The translations under genes and the position numbers were made by a program. DNA of 64,000 bases from positions 62,001 through 126,000 of the forward strand of contig NZ_JABWMJ010000007.1 in NCBI RefSeq assembly GCF_013366375.1. The letters are read 5' to 3'. The notes under the pieces are model-generated. The model had not been told where the DNA came from and ran no database searches. It was given only the letters and a program-made list of their open reading frames with translations. The number at the start of each line of letters is the position of its first letter. The stretch's first letter is position 1. Shown here piece by piece: positions 8,452 to 19,789 of the stretch. This DNA comes from Rhizobacter koreensis (lineage in GTDB: Bacteria; Pseudomonadota; Gammaproteobacteria; Burkholderiales; Burkholderiaceae_C).

Positions 8452-9209
8452 GCCTTCGTTTCTTCACCTTCGCTGCGCCCTCGCGCTTCTTCGGCCTTGC
8501 CGGCGCGCTGGTGCCCTGGTTCTGGGCCGCCTTCGCGATGCTCGCTGCGGCGGGCCTCTACATCGGCTTCTTCGAGGCGCCGAGCGACGCGACCCAGGGC
8601 GACTCGTACCGAATCATCTTCATCCACGTGCCGGCGGCCTGGATGTCGATGCTGCTCTACCTGGCACTCGCGTTCTGGGCCGCGATCGGCTGGGCTTTCA
8701 ACGCGCGCCTCGCGTCGATGCTGGCGCGCGCGATCGCGCCGACCGGCGCCATGTTCACCTTCCTCGCGCTCTGGAGCGGCGCGCTCTGGGGCAAGCCGAC
8801 CTGGGGCGCCTGGTGGGTGTGGGACGCCCGGCTCACCTCCGAGCTGATCCTGCTGTTTCTCTACCTCGGCTACCTGGCGATCGTCGCGGCGATCGACGAG
8901 CCGCGGCGCGCCGACCGCGCCGGCGCGCTGGTCGCGATCGTCGGCAGCATCAACGTGCCGATCATCTATTTCTCGGTGCGCTGGTGGAACACGCTTCATC
9001 AGGGCGCGAGCGTGGGGATTGGCTCTGCACCGAAAATGGCGAGCGTGATGCTCACCGCGATGCTGCTGATGACGCTCGCGTTCTGGGCCTACGCGTTCGC
9101 GGTGGTGTTCACGCGAACCCGCGCCGTCATCCTCGAACGCGAGCGCGATGCCCAATGGGTGGGCGAGCGCCTCGGCGCAGCAACTTCCGACCACAGGACC
9201 CCGGCGTGA
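8448..9209 (+). CDS. ccmC: Heme handling protein CcmC
   Basis: 253 residues, six helices. The heme-handling WWD motif [12 protein letters not shown] lies at residues 119-130, flanked by the conserved histidine H60 (FIHVPAAW) and a second in [10 protein letters not shown]. CcmC loads heme onto CcmE in the periplasm. The ATG overlaps the ccmB stop (ATGA) and the stop overlaps the ccmD GTG. The last 20 residues are polar and not conserved in family members I know. Confidence 0.96.
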   Translation: MSLRFFTFAAPSRFFGLAGALVPWFWAAFAMLAAAGLYIGFFEAPSDATQGDSYRIIFIHVPAAWMSMLLYLALAFWAAIGWAFNARLASMLARAIAPTGAMFTFLALWSGALWGKPTWGAWWVWDARLTSELILLFLYLGYLAIVAAIDEPRRADRAGALVAIVGSINVPIIYFSVRWWNTLHQGASVGIGSAPKMASVMLTAMLLMTLAFWAYAFAVVFTRTRAVILERERDAQWVGERLGAATSDHRTPA

Positions 9210-9394
9210 ACTGGAACAGCGCGGCAGACTTCTTCGCGATGGGCGGCTACGGCCTCTACGTATGGGGCGCGTACGCCGTGACCGGGCTGTGCATGCTGGT
9301 CGAGCCGGTGCTGGTGGCGCGGCGCAGCGCGGCGGCGCGTCGCACGGTCCGCGCGGCGCACCTCGAGGCCGCCGGGCCGGGCGCCGCCTCATGA
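9206..9394 (+). CDS. ccmD: Heme exporter accessory protein CcmD
   Basis: 62 residues from a GTG at 9206 that overlaps the ccmC stop. It has one helix near residues 16-38, preceded by [17 protein letters not shown], the typical CcmD pattern, followed by a basic cytoplasmic tail. CcmD stabilises the CcmC-CcmE-heme complex. Its stop overlaps the ccmE ATG. Confidence 0.92.
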   Translation: MNWNSAADFFAMGGYGLYVWGAYAVTGLCMLVEPVLVARRSAAARRTVRAAHLEAAGPGAAS

Positions 9395-9840
9395 AGCCGC
9401 GTCACCGGCGCCTTGCCATCGCGGGTGGCGTGCTCGCCGCGGTCGGCGTCGCCGCCGCGCTCGTGCTCAACGCGTTCCAGAGCAACCTCGTGTTCTTCTA
9501 CTCGCCGTCGCAGGTGGCGGCCCACGAGGCGCCGCTCGAGCGGACCTTCCGCATCGGCGGCATGGTCCAGGCAGGCACCGTGCAGCGCGACGGCACCCAG
9601 GTGAGCTTCGTCGTCACCGACACCGCCAAGGCGATCCCGGTGCGCTACGAAGGCATCCTTCCCGACCTCTTCAAGGAGGGCAAGGGCGTCGTCGCGCAGG
9701 GTCAGCTCAGGAACGGCGTGTTCGTCGCCCGCGAGGTGCTCGCCAAGCACGACGAGAACTACATGCCGCCCGAGGCCGCCGAGGCGGTCAGGCGCGCCCA
9801 GCAGGGCAAGCTCGCCAACACGCTCGAGGCGGCCAAGTGA
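9391..9840 (+). CDS. ccmE: Periplasmic heme chaperone CcmE
   Basis: 149 residues: an N-terminal membrane anchor (about 8-28) followed by a beta-barrel OB domain. The covalent heme site is visible as [12 protein letters not shown], with H120 and Y124 the expected heme-binding histidine and neighbouring tyrosine. CcmE carries heme from CcmC to CcmF/H. The ATG overlaps the ccmD stop and the TGA overlaps the ccmF GTG. Confidence 0.97.
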   Translation: MKPRHRRLAIAGGVLAAVGVAAALVLNAFQSNLVFFYSPSQVAAHEAPLERTFRIGGMVQAGTVQRDGTQVSFVVTDTAKAIPVRYEGILPDLFKEGKGVVAQGQLRNGVFVAREVLAKHDENYMPPEAAEAVRRAQQGKLANTLEAAK

Positions 9841-11822
9841 TTCCCGAACTCGGCCACTTCGCGCTCTGGCTCGCACTCGGCGTGGCGCTCGCCCTCGGCA
9901 CCTTGCCGATGGTCGGCGCGGCGCGCGGGCGCGCCGACTGGATGGCGCTCGCGCGGCCCGGCGCGGCCACGCTGTTCGCGCTGGTGCTGTTCGCGTTCGC
10001 GAGCCTCACGCTGGCGTTCGTCGCCGACGACTTCTCGGTCTACTACGTCGCGGCGAACTCGAACCGCTCGCTGCCGCTGGCCTATCGCATCGCCGCGGTC
10101 TGGGGCGGCCACGAGGGCTCGCTCCTGCTCTGGCTGCTGATGCTGACGCTCTGGACCCTCGCGGTGGCGATCTTCAGCGCGCACCTGCCGCTCAAGGTGC
10201 TGGCGCGCATCCTCGCCGTCATGGGTCTGCTCAGCGTCGGTTTCCTGCTCTTCATGCTGCTGACGTCGAACCCGTTCGAGCGCCTGATCCCTGCCGCCTC
10301 TGACGGCCGCGACCTCAACCCGCTGCTGCAGGACCCGGGCATGGTGATCCACCCCCCGATGCTCTACATGGGCTACGTGGGCCTCTCGGTCGCGTTCTCG
10401 TTCGCCGTCGCCGCGCTGATCGGCGGCAACCTCGATCAGGCGTGGGCGCGCTGGACCCGCCCGTGGACCACCGTCGCGTGGATCTTCCTCACGATCGGCA
10501 TCGCGCTCGGCAGCGGCTGGGCGTACTACGAGCTCGGGTGGGGCGGCTGGTGGTTCTGGGACCCGGTCGAGAACGCATCGTTCATGCCGTGGCTGGTCGC
10601 GACCGCGCTGATCCACTCGCTCGCCGTCACCGAAAAGCGTGGCGCGTTCAAGTCGTGGACCGTGCTGCTCGCCATCCTCGCGTTCTCGCTGTCGCTGCTC
10701 GGCACCTTCCTCGTCCGCTCGGGCGTGCTGTCGTCGGTGCACGCGTTCGCCACCGACCCGACGCGGGGCCTCTTCATCCTCGCCTTTCTCGGCATCGCGA
10801 TCGGCGCTTCGCTCGGCCTCTACGCGTGGCGGGCGCCGTCGATCGGCCTCGGCGCGCGCTTTGCGCTGATCTCGCGCGAGACCTTCCTGCTCGCCAACAA
10901 CGTGCTGCTGGTCGTCGCCTGCGCCGCGGTCCTGCTCGGCACGCTCTACCCGCTGGTGCTCGACGCGCTCGGCGTGGCCAAGATCTCGGTCGGGCCGCCC
11001 TACTTCGAGTCGGTGTTCGTGCCGCTGATCGCGCCACTCGTCTTCCTGCTCGGCGTCGGGCCGCTCGCGCGCTGGAAGGAGGCCGAGCTGCCGTCGCTGG
11101 CGCGTCGGCTGCGCTGGGCCGCGGGCGTCTCGGTGGTCGCCGCGCTCGCCAGCGCCTGGGTCGCCGGCGGGCTCGGCGTCACCGCGGTGCTGGGCCTGCT
11201 GATGGCGTTCTGGATCGTGACGACCGTCGTCACCGACGTCGTCGAGCGGGTGCGGCCGCCGCACGGCATGCGCGGCAGTGCCGTGCGGCGCGCCGGCCAG
11301 CTGCCGCGCGCGACGCTCGGCATGCTGCTCGCGCACCTGGGCGTGGCCATCTTCATCATCGGCGTCACGCTCGTGAAGGCGCGCGAGGTCGAGCGCGACG
11401 TGCGCATGGACGTCGGTGACGAGACCACGGTCGCCGGCTACACCTTCCGGTTCCGCGGCGTGCAGGACGTCGAGGGTCCGAACTTCCGCGCCGCGCAGGG
11501 GCTGATCGAGGTCACCGAGGGCGGCAGGCCGGTCGCCACGCTGCACCCCGAAAAGCGGCGCTACCCGGTCGCACAGACCACGCTCACCGAGGCCGCCATC
11601 GACGTCGGCTTCACGCGCGACCTCTACGTCTCGCTCGGCGAGCCGGTCGGCAAGGGGGCGTGGATCGTGCGCGTCTACGTCAAGCCGTTCGTCGACTGGA
11701 TCTGGGGCGGCTGCCTCGTGATGGCGCTCGGCGGGCTGCTCGCCGCGACCGACCGGCGCTACCGCGTGCAGGCGCGCCGCGCCGGCGAGCGGCTCGGCGC
11801 GTCGGCCGTCGCCGGCGCATGA
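9837..11822 (+). CDS. ccmF: Cytochrome c heme lyase subunit CcmF
   Basis: 661 residues, about 15 helices, GTG start overlapping the ccmE stop. It has the WWD heme-handling motif [15 protein letters not shown] at residues 234-248 and conserved histidines including H92 (WGGHEGS) and H172 ([11 protein letters not shown]). A large periplasmic loop lies near 550-630. CcmF with CcmH/I transfers heme from CcmE to the CXXCH motifs of apocytochromes. Length is normal for the family. Confidence 0.97.
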   Translation: MIPELGHFALWLALGVALALGTLPMVGAARGRADWMALARPGAATLFALVLFAFASLTLAFVADDFSVYYVAANSNRSLPLAYRIAAVWGGHEGSLLLWLLMLTLWTLAVAIFSAHLPLKVLARILAVMGLLSVGFLLFMLLTSNPFERLIPAASDGRDLNPLLQDPGMVIHPPMLYMGYVGLSVAFSFAVAALIGGNLDQAWARWTRPWTTVAWIFLTIGIALGSGWAYYELGWGGWWFWDPVENASFMPWLVATALIHSLAVTEKRGAFKSWTVLLAILAFSLSLLGTFLVRSGVLSSVHAFATDPTRGLFILAFLGIAIGASLGLYAWRAPSIGLGARFALISRETFLLANNVLLVVACAAVLLGTLYPLVLDALGVAKISVGPPYFESVFVPLIAPLVFLLGVGPLARWKEAELPSLARRLRWAAGVSVVAALASAWVAGGLGVTAVLGLLMAFWIVTTVVTDVVERVRPPHGMRGSAVRRAGQLPRATLGMLLAHLGVAIFIIGVTLVKAREVERDVRMDVGDETTVAGYTFRFRGVQDVEGPNFRAAQGLIEVTEGGRPVATLHPEKRRYPVAQTTLTEAAIDVGFTRDLYVSLGEPVGKGAWIVRVYVKPFVDWIWGGCLVMALGGLLAATDRRYRVQARRAGERLGASAVAGA

Positions 11823-11943
11823 ACCCGCCGCGCCGCCACTCGCCGGCGGGCGTCGGCGCATCCGGCACGGCCGCGTCGCAGCCCGTCACGGCGCCACACG
11901 CCTGCGCGCCGCGCGCCGCCACCCGCCGAGCGGAGAGCCGTCG

Positions 11944-12474
11944 ATGAACAAGCTGCGTTTCCTGATTCCCCTGGCCGCCTTCGTGGTCCTGCTCGGCTTC
12001 CTGCTGGTCGGGCTGCGCCTCAACCCGCGCGAGGTGCCGTCGCCGCTGATCGACAAGCCGGCGCCGGCGTTCGCGCTGCCGCGCCTCGACGACACCACGC
12101 AGACGATCCGGCCGGCCGACCTGCGCGGCAAGCCGTGGATCCTCAACGTGTGGGCCTCGTGGTGCGTCGCCTGCCGCGAGGAGCACCCGCTGCTCGTCGA
12201 CTTTGCCAAGCGCAACCTGGTGCCGATCTACGGCCTCAACTACAAGGACCAGCAGGCCGACGCGCTCGGCTGGCTGGCGCGCTTCGGCAACCCGTACACC
12301 GCGTCGCTGTTCGATGCCGACGGCCGCGTCGGCATCGACTTCGGCGTCTACGGCGTTCCCGAGACCTTCGTGATCGACGGCGCCGGCGTGATCCGCCTCA
12401 AGCACATCGGCCCGCTCACGCCCGACGTGATCGAGACGCGCATCGTTCCGCTGCTGCGCAAGCTGAATGGCTGA
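11944..12474 (+). CDS. ccmG: Thiol:disulfide interchange protein CcmG/DsbE
   Basis: 176 residues: membrane anchor (about 5-24) and a periplasmic thioredoxin fold with redox motif WCVAC (C74, C77). The FGVYGVPETFVIDG segment carries the cis-proline and family-specific strand. CcmG keeps apocytochrome CXXCH cysteines reduced. It is the one ccm gene not overlapping its upstream neighbour: 121 bases separate it from ccmF, with no convincing gene between them. Its end overlaps the ccmH ATG by eight bases. Confidence 0.96.
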   Translation: MNKLRFLIPLAAFVVLLGFLLVGLRLNPREVPSPLIDKPAPAFALPRLDDTTQTIRPADLRGKPWILNVWASWCVACREEHPLLVDFAKRNLVPIYGLNYKDQQADALGWLARFGNPYTASLFDADGRVGIDFGVYGVPETFVIDGAGVIRLKHIGPLTPDVIETRIVPLLRKLNG

Positions 12475-12982
12475 AGGCGCAGTTTCGGGAGCGGCGCGGT
12501 CGCGCACGCGCGCGCTCGCGAGGCTCGGCTGGCTCGTGCTGCTGGCCGCCGTGCTGCTCGCCTCCTCGCCGGTGCACGCCAAGGAAGCCGCCCCGGCCGT
12601 CGAGGACCCGGTGCTCGAGGCGCGCGTGATGAAGATCGCGGCCGAGCTGCGCTGCCTGGTCTGCCAGAACCAGACCATCGCCGACTCGCACGCCGACCTG
12701 GCCGTCGACCTGCGCCGGCAGGTACGCGAGGCGCTGCGGCGCGGCGACAGCGAGCGCCAGATCATCGACTACATGACCGCTCGCTACGGCGACTTCGTGC
12801 TGTACCGTCCGCCGCTGCGCGCGGACACGGCGCTGCTCTGGTTCGGGCCGACCGTGCTGCTGGTCGCTGGTCTGGCGACGCTGTTCCTCATCCTGCGGCG
12901 GCGCAGCCGGCTTGCCGCCGACCGCTTCGAGCCCGACGACGACCTCGACGCCGACGACGAGCACGTCCGCATCCGCCCATGA
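12467..12982 (+). CDS. ccmH: Cytochrome c maturation redox protein CcmH
   Basis: 171 residues: signal peptide (about 1-38), the redox motif LRCLVCQNQ at 61-69 (C63, C66), then a membrane helix near 122-143 and an acidic cytoplasmic tail. CcmH reduces apocytochrome cysteines and works in the heme lyase complex. This is the short form, without the fused TPR domain of E. coli CcmH; that part is encoded by the next gene. Confidence 0.95.
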   Translation: MAEGAVSGAARSRTRALARLGWLVLLAAVLLASSPVHAKEAAPAVEDPVLEARVMKIAAELRCLVCQNQTIADSHADLAVDLRRQVREALRRGDSERQIIDYMTARYGDFVLYRPPLRADTALLWFGPTVLLVAGLATLFLILRRRSRLAADRFEPDDDLDADDEHVRIRP

Positions 12983-14211
12983 CCTCGACCGATCTTTCCC
13001 GCGCCGGCGTTCCGGCGGACCTCGAACGAGGCGCTGCGCCGAGCGACGCCGTCACCTCGACGGCCGCAGCGCCGAGCGCGGGGCCGGCCGCCAGCGCCCC
13101 GGGCTCGCCCGCGCTTGTCACGCCGGGCGGCGGCACGCCCGAGGCGGCTCGCGCGCGGCCGTCGGGTCGCCTGCTCGGCAGCGTCGGCTCGGCGGTGGTC
13201 GTGTTCGCCGTGCTCGGCTATCTCTGGACCGGCAGCCCGGCGCTCACCGGGCTCGGCGGATCGAGCGTCGCGACGGCGACGGCGGGTGTCGCTCCGCAGG
13301 GTGCCGCCAGCGACCCCGCCGCCCAGGTGACCGTCGAACAGATCGCCGGGATGGTCGAGAACCTCGCGGCGCGCATGAAGGAGCGCCCGGACGACGCCGA
13401 AGGCTGGACCATGCTGGCGCGCTCGTACATGGTGCTCGGCCGGCCCGCCGACGCGATTCCGGCGTACCAGCGCGCCGCGGCGCTGCGCGAGCGCGACGGC
13501 GCGGTGCTCGCCGAATGGGCCAACGCAGTCGCGGCGGCGAACGGCGGCCGCGCGACCGACGAAGCGACTGCGCTGGCCCGACGCGCCCTCGCGATCGACA
13601 CGCAGAACCTGAAGGCGCTCGCCCTCGTCGGCGCCGCCGCCTACGAGCGCGGCGACTTCGCCGCCGCCGCGGTCGAGTGGCAGAAGATCGCCGCGCTGGT
13701 TCCGCCCGACAGCGAGGTCGGCCGCCAGGTGCAGGTCAGCATCGCGAACGCACGCGAGCTCGCCGCGGCACCGCGCGGTGGCACGGCTTCCCCCGCCACG
13801 GCCGCATCGGCCACTTCGGGCGACTCGGCCCGCGCGAGCGCGTCCGCCGGATCGCCCGCCGGGGCGCCCGAGGCGATCACCGGCACCGTCAGCCTCGCGC
13901 CCGAGCTCGCCGGGCAGGTCTCGCCCGCCGACACGCTGTTCGTGTTCGCACGTCCCGCTGACGGAGGCCGCATGCCGCTGGCGGTGCTGCGCGCCAAGGT
14001 CTCGGAGTTGCCGCTGCAGTTCCGTCTCGACGACAGCCTGGCGATGGGCCCGATGGGCAAGCTCTCGGGCGCCAGCCAGGTCGTGGTCGGCGCGCGCGTC
14101 AGCCGGAGCGGCGATCCGATCGCACGGCCCGGCGACCTCAGCGGCGAAGTGACGCCGGTCACGCCGGGCAGCAGCGGGGTCGCGGTGCGGATCGACCGGG
14201 TGGTCCGCTAG
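12979..14211 (+). CDS. ccmI: Apocytochrome chaperone CcmI (TPR protein), N-terminally shortened
   Basis: 410 residues. The start overlaps the ccmH stop. Residues 1-60 are Ala/Pro-rich and polar, a single helix follows at 65-83, then TPR repeats (about 110-230, e.g. RPDDAEGWTMLARSYMVLGR) and the C-terminal CcmI domain with LFVFARP, PLAVLR and LPLQFRLDDS. CcmI holds apocytochrome c for the CcmF/H lyase. Typical CcmI begins with a first helix and a leucine-rich cytoplasmic loop; those are absent here, leaving only the second helix. Confidence 0.9.
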   Translation: MTSTDLSRAGVPADLERGAAPSDAVTSTAAAPSAGPAASAPGSPALVTPGGGTPEAARARPSGRLLGSVGSAVVVFAVLGYLWTGSPALTGLGGSSVATATAGVAPQGAASDPAAQVTVEQIAGMVENLAARMKERPDDAEGWTMLARSYMVLGRPADAIPAYQRAAALRERDGAVLAEWANAVAAANGGRATDEATALARRALAIDTQNLKALALVGAAAYERGDFAAAAVEWQKIAALVPPDSEVGRQVQVSIANARELAAAPRGGTASPATAASATSGDSARASASAGSPAGAPEAITGTVSLAPELAGQVSPADTLFVFARPADGGRMPLAVLRAKVSELPLQFRLDDSLAMGPMGKLSGASQVVVGARVSRSGDPIARPGDLSGEVTPVTPGSSGVAVRIDRVVR

Positions 14212-14253
14212 ACCCAGTCGATCCGGCGCCTGAGCGGGGTCCCTCGCCTGCGT

Positions 14254-14937
14254 TCAGACCAGCGGTGCGGCGCCGGGTGCGTCGAACGACTCGCGCGGCC
14301 CGCCGAAGCGCTCGAGCCGCTCGACCAGCGCGTGGAAGTCGGCGTCACGATCGACCGGATTGAAGCGCTCGGTGCCGAGCACGAACAGCGGCCCGTCGTA
14401 GCGCTCGAAGTACTCGGCGTAGGCATCGCAGATGCGCTGCAGGTACGCCGGCTCGATCGCCCGCTCCATCGGCAGGCCGCGCCGCGCGATGCGCTGCATC
14501 AGCGTGTCGGGCGAGGCCTGCAACCAGATCACCAGGTCGGGGTCGCCGACCTGCGGCGCGACCTGCGCGTACATCTGCGTGTAGAGCCGGTGTTCGTCGT
14601 CGCTCAGCGTCAGCTTGGCGAACAGGGCGTCCTTGGCGAACACGAAGTCGGCCACCACCGCGTGCGAGAACATGCCGGGCTGCGCCAGTGCCTGCACCTG
14701 CTTGACGCGCTGAAACAGGAAGAAGAGCTGCGTCTGGAACGCGTAGCCCGGCATGTCCTCGTAGAAGCGGTCGAGGAAGGGGTTCTCCGCCGGCTGCTCG
14801 AGCATCAGGTCGGCGCCCAGGTGCGCGGCGAGGCGGCGCGCCAGCGAGCTCTTGCCGACGCCGATTGGCCCCTCGATCGCGATGTGGCGGAAGCGCTGCA
14901 GGCCGCCGGCGTGCAGGTCGGTCGAGGTCGACGTCAT
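14254..14937 (-). CDS. Deoxynucleoside kinase (dGK/dAK-like)
   Basis: 227 residues with the P-loop GPIGVGKSS at 23-31 and the deoxynucleoside kinase segments [22 protein letters not shown] and [10 protein letters not shown]. It phosphorylates a deoxynucleoside for salvage; which base it prefers is not clear from sequence. The ATG overlaps the folK stop (ATGA on the minus strand), so the two are coupled. It converges on ccmI across 42 bases. Confidence 0.92.
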   Translation of the reverse strand: MTSTSTDLHAGGLQRFRHIAIEGPIGVGKSSLARRLAAHLGADLMLEQPAENPFLDRFYEDMPGYAFQTQLFFLFQRVKQVQALAQPGMFSHAVVADFVFAKDALFAKLTLSDDEHRLYTQMYAQVAPQVGDPDLVIWLQASPDTLMQRIARRGLPMERAIEPAYLQRICDAYAEYFERYDGPLFVLGTERFNPVDRDADFHALVERLERFGGPRESFDAPGAAPLV

Positions 14938-15440
14938 GCGAGGCGCTCCACGCGCTGACCGGCGACCTGCTCGAGGAGCTCGGTGACGGCGCCGTGGCCC
15001 TCGACCTCGAGCGCCGGCGCGAGCTCGGCAAGCGGACGCAGCACGAAGGCGCGCTCGTGCAGGCGCGGGTGCGGCAGCGTGAGGACGGGGCTCGACAGCA
15101 CGGTCGCACCGTACAGCAGCAGGTCGAGATCGAGGGTGCGCGGCGCGTGCCGGTACGGGCGCTCGCGGCCGTGCCGCGCCTCGATGTCCTGCAACGCGCC
15201 GAGCAGGTCGAGCGGCGCGAGGCGCGTGCGGATGGCGACGACCGCGTTCAGGTAGTCGGGCCCGCTCGCGTCGAGCGGCGCGCTGCGGTAGCTCGACGAG
15301 GCGGCGACGAGCTCGGTGCCGGCAAGGGCGGCGATCGCCTGCCGCGCCGCGTTCAGCGTCGCCGCGGCGTCGCCGAGGTTGGCGCCGAGGCCGACGTAGG
15401 CGAGCGCGCCGGCAGCGGCTCGATCGTTCAAGGCGGGCAT
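14934..15440 (-). CDS. folK: 6-hydroxymethyl-7,8-dihydropterin pyrophosphokinase
   Basis: 168 residues starting [24 protein letters not shown] hallmarks are [18 protein letters not shown] and the signature [17 protein letters not shown]. FolK makes the pyrophosphoryl pterin used by dihydropteroate synthase in folate synthesis. The ATG at 15440 leaves a short N-terminal extension before the first beta strand; upstream frame is not conserved. It lies 156 bases downstream of pcnB and is coupled to the deoxynucleoside kinase. Confidence 0.95.
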   Translation of the reverse strand: MPALNDRAAAGALAYVGLGANLGDAAATLNAARQAIAALAGTELVAASSSYRSAPLDASGPDYLNAVVAIRTRLAPLDLLGALQDIEARHGRERPYRHAPRTLDLDLLLYGATVLSSPVLTLPHPRLHERAFVLRPLAELAPALEVEGHGAVTELLEQVAGQRVERLA

Positions 15441-15596
15441 CGGCTCAGGCCCGCGGGTGCGCCGATGCACCGCCTCCCGTCGCGCGACACGCCACGCTGC
15501 TGGCGTTGCCGACGAAAGGCGCGACGCCGCGGCCATCGCCGCAGGAAGCAGCGGCCCCGGCAGCGCACCGGGGCTCGACCAGCCGCCGGCCGCGCA

Positions 15597-17230
<1,634 letters not shown>

Positions 17231-17234
<4 letters not shown>

Positions 17235-17971
17235 TCGAATAGGTTCAGGACGCGCCAGCCGCGTTCGCTGGCGATCGCGGCGAGCTCGGCCGAAGGGCTC
17301 ACCGCCACCGGCTCGGTCGCGCGCTCGAGCAGCGGCAGGTCGTTCCAGGAATCGCTGTAGACGCTGATGCGGCCGAAGTCGCTCCAGCCGAGGCCTTGGT
17401 CGGCGAGCCAGGCCTCGACCCGAGTGACCTTGCCCTCGCGAAAGCTCGCGACGCCGGCGATGCGGCCGGTGATGGTACCCGTGGCATCGCGCTCGAGCGT
17501 CGTCGCGATCAGCTCGGCGACGCCGAAGGCGCGCGCGATCGGCGCGGTCACGAAGTCGTTGGTCGAGGTGACGATCGCCACCCGGTCGCCGCGCTGCTGG
17601 TGCGCGCGCACCAGCTCGCGCGCCGCCGTCGGGATCGCCGGCTCGACCACCTCGCGCATGAAGCGCGCGTGTGCTTCGGCGAGCTCGTGCGCCGAGCGCG
17701 TACGCAGCGCCGCCGTCGCGAACGCGATGTAGGCGTGGATGTCGAGGCGGCCGGCGGTGTAGTCGGCATAGAAGCCGTTGTTGATGCGGCGGAACTCGCC
17801 TTCGTCGACCCAGCCGAGGCGGATCTGGAACTCGTTCCAGGCGTGGTCGGAGTCGATCGGGATCAGCGTGTGGTCGAGGTCGAACAGGCAGAGGTTGCGG
17901 TGCGCGCGCGCGGCGTCCTCGCGCCCGGCAGGCGCCGCTCCCTGCACGGCGCCGAGCGGCGCGGCGCTCAA
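17231..17971 (-). CDS. HAD-IB family phosphatase (SerB-like)
   Basis: 246 residues. HAD motif I is FDLDHTLIP, motif II IVTSTNDF, motif III the lysine in FREGKVTRVE, and motif IV YSDSWNDLPLL, as in the HAD-IB enzymes related to phosphoserine phosphatase. Substrate unknown. No ATG lies ahead of motif I. A TTG at 17971 overlaps the hda stop and has an AGAGGG ribosome binding site about seven bases upstream, so it is preferred; a GTG at 17947 would give a 238-residue protein. It sits between hda and pcnB, overlapping both. Confidence 0.88.
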
Positions 17972-18639
17972 GCGCCGCCCTCTTCGGCCAGCATCTGCTT
18001 GAGCAGCGGCACCGTGATCGCGCGCTTGGCCGCAAGCGAGAACTCGTCGAGGCGGTCGAGCTGCGCCATGAGGTGCTTGAGGTCGCGCGCGAAGCGGCGC
18101 AGCAGGTAGTCCATGACCTCGTCGGAAAGAAAGGTGCCGCGGCGGTCCGCTTCGCGGCGCAACGCAGCGCGGACCTCCGGCTCGGCCAGCGGCGTGAGGC
18201 CGAACACGTGGCCCCAGCCGAGCCGGGTGCGCAGGTCCTCGCGCAGGTCGAGGTCGACCGGCGGGACGCTGCCTGCCGCGAGGACCTGGATGCCGAGCCC
18301 GGTCGCCTCGACGAAGATCGCGAACGCGGCCTGCTGCTGGTCGGCGTCGAGGGCATCGCAGTCGTCGATGACGACGAGCGCCCAGTCGTCGTCGTGCTCC
18401 CACGGCACCGGGTCGGCAGCCGAGAACCAGCCGGCGCGCAGGCCGCGTCGCTGCGCACGGTGCGCGGCCGCCTGCAGAAGGTGCGTCTTGCCGCTGCCGG
18501 GCGGGCCCCAGAAGTAGACCGGTGCCGCGTTCGGCCGCAACTCGAGCAGGTGCGCGAGCGCGAGCGCGTTCTCGCCGGGCAGGAAGTTCTCGAACGTGCG
18601 CGGCGCCTCGAAGCCGATCGCGAGCGGAATCTGCTTCAC
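17968..18639 (-). CDS. hda: DnaA regulatory inactivator Hda-like AAA+ protein
   Basis: 223 residues homologous to the DnaA AAA+ domain: opening TFENFLPGENALAL, Walker A WGPPGSGKTHLL, Walker B LVVIDDCDAL, and the C-terminal helices DLKHLMAQLDRLDEFSLAAKR. Without the DnaA DNA-binding domain this is the Hda type, which with the sliding clamp stimulates ATP hydrolysis by DnaA. The clamp-binding peptide is likely near the N terminus (KQIPLAI). A GTG at 18639 is used, since no ATG precedes the conserved start. Confidence 0.9.
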   Translation of the reverse strand: MKQIPLAIGFEAPRTFENFLPGENALALAHLLELRPNAAPVYFWGPPGSGKTHLLQAAAHRAQRRGLRAGWFSAADPVPWEHDDDWALVVIDDCDALDADQQQAAFAIFVEATGLGIQVLAAGSVPPVDLDLREDLRTRLGWGHVFGLTPLAEPEVRAALRREADRRGTFLSDEVMDYLLRRFARDLKHLMAQLDRLDEFSLAAKRAITVPLLKQMLAEEGGA

Positions 18640-18847
18640 GGGCGCGCCCCGTCGCCCGCCGATTCGGCGCGGGCACCCGGCGGCATCGGCGCCGGCTCCC
18701 CGGCTTGGCAGGGCGCGCGCCGGGAAGCGGTGTCGCGCGCGAGCAGGCGGCGACGAGCGGCGTGGCACCAGGTGAAGGCAGGCATCGGGATGGACCAGGA
18801 ACGGGAAGCCGGCGATGTTAGCCACGCGCCGCCGGACGGCCGCCCGC

Positions 18848-19717
18848 TCAGTGCAGGCGTGGCGGCGGACGCCGGCCGAGCTCGGCCAGCCGCGCGCGGA
18901 TCGCCGGCGCGTCGGCGGCACCCGGCGCGCCGTCGAGATAGGCGCGCAGGTCGGTTGCGGCCGCCTCGGTGGCCCCCAGCTCGGCCTGCGCGAGGCCGCG
19001 GTCGCGGCGCTCCTCCCAGGCGTCGGGCGCGACGATGACGAGGCGCTGCGTGACCGCGAGAAAGCGCGCCCAGTCGCCCGAGCCGCGATGGATTTCCTTG
19101 AGGTTGCGCAGCACCCGCACGACGATCTCGCGCGGCGTCGCCGAGCGCAGCAGCAGTCCGAGCGGCGCGTCGATCGAGCCCGGCGTTCCACGCCCCCCGC
19201 GGTACGGCGCGAGCATGGCGTCGAGCTCGTCGCGCGACAGCGACTGGCCGCTGAACGGGTCGATCACCACCTCGCCCTGCGGCATCTTCACCTTGACGAG
19301 AAAGTGGCCCGGAAAGGAGACGCCGCTCGCGTGCAGGCCGATGTGCGTCGCGAGCTCGACGTAGATCAACGCCAGCGTGATCGGGATGCCGCGCCGGCTC
19401 TCGAGCACGCAGTGCAGGTAGCTGTTGCGGCAGTCGTAGTAGTCGTTGACGTTGCCCGAGAAGCCGAGCTCGCCGAAGAAGAAGCGGTTGAGCCAGCGCA
19501 GGCGCTGCAGCGGCACCGCGTCGGCCGGAATGCGCGCCTGCAGCCGCAGGCCGAGCGCGTCGATGTCCGCGAGCACCGCCTGGATGTCGAGCTGCGGGTA
19601 CTCGTCCTGCGCGACCGCCGCCGCCGCCTCGATGACCGAGAGCGACGCGTCGTCCGCGACCAGTGCGGCGAAATACTCGAGCGCGCTGGGGGCGGTGAAC
19701 GTGATGGGCGTCGACAT
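18848..19717 (-). CDS. SirB1 family transglutaminase-like/TPR protein
   Basis: 289 residues. The N-terminal part fits the SirB1 family: NRFFFGELGFSGNVNDYYDCRNSYLHCVLESRRGIPITLALIY, given here by its ends around residues 81-123, then SFPGHFLVKV and VIDPFSG, a transglutaminase-like core. The C terminus has TPR-like helices (about 200-280). Function is not settled. It lies 72 bases downstream of murJ on the same strand; the two are often neighbours in betaproteobacteria. Confidence 0.88.
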   Translation of the reverse strand: MSTPITFTAPSALEYFAALVADDASLSVIEAAAAVAQDEYPQLDIQAVLADIDALGLRLQARIPADAVPLQRLRWLNRFFFGELGFSGNVNDYYDCRNSYLHCVLESRRGIPITLALIYVELATHIGLHASGVSFPGHFLVKVKMPQGEVVIDPFSGQSLSRDELDAMLAPYRGGRGTPGSIDAPLGLLLRSATPREIVVRVLRNLKEIHRGSGDWARFLAVTQRLVIVAPDAWEERRDRGLAQAELGATEAAATDLRAYLDGAPGAADAPAIRARLAELGRRPPPRLH

Positions 19718-19789
19718 CCGCCCGATTTTAGGCGCTCGGAGGTGCCGGCGCGCCCCGGGGGCATGCAGGATCGATGCCCGGCGCGCGGA

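Noticed and set aside
9759-11861. 700-codon minus-strand frame across ccmF
   Set aside because: Antisense to a well-conserved gene and composed of His/Arg/Asp low-complexity sequence.
11819-11947. 42-codon frame between ccmF and ccmG, with its ATG overlapping the ccmF stop
   Set aside because: Low-complexity Arg/Ala/Pro content, no helix or motif, no known ccm gene at this place; treated as spacer.
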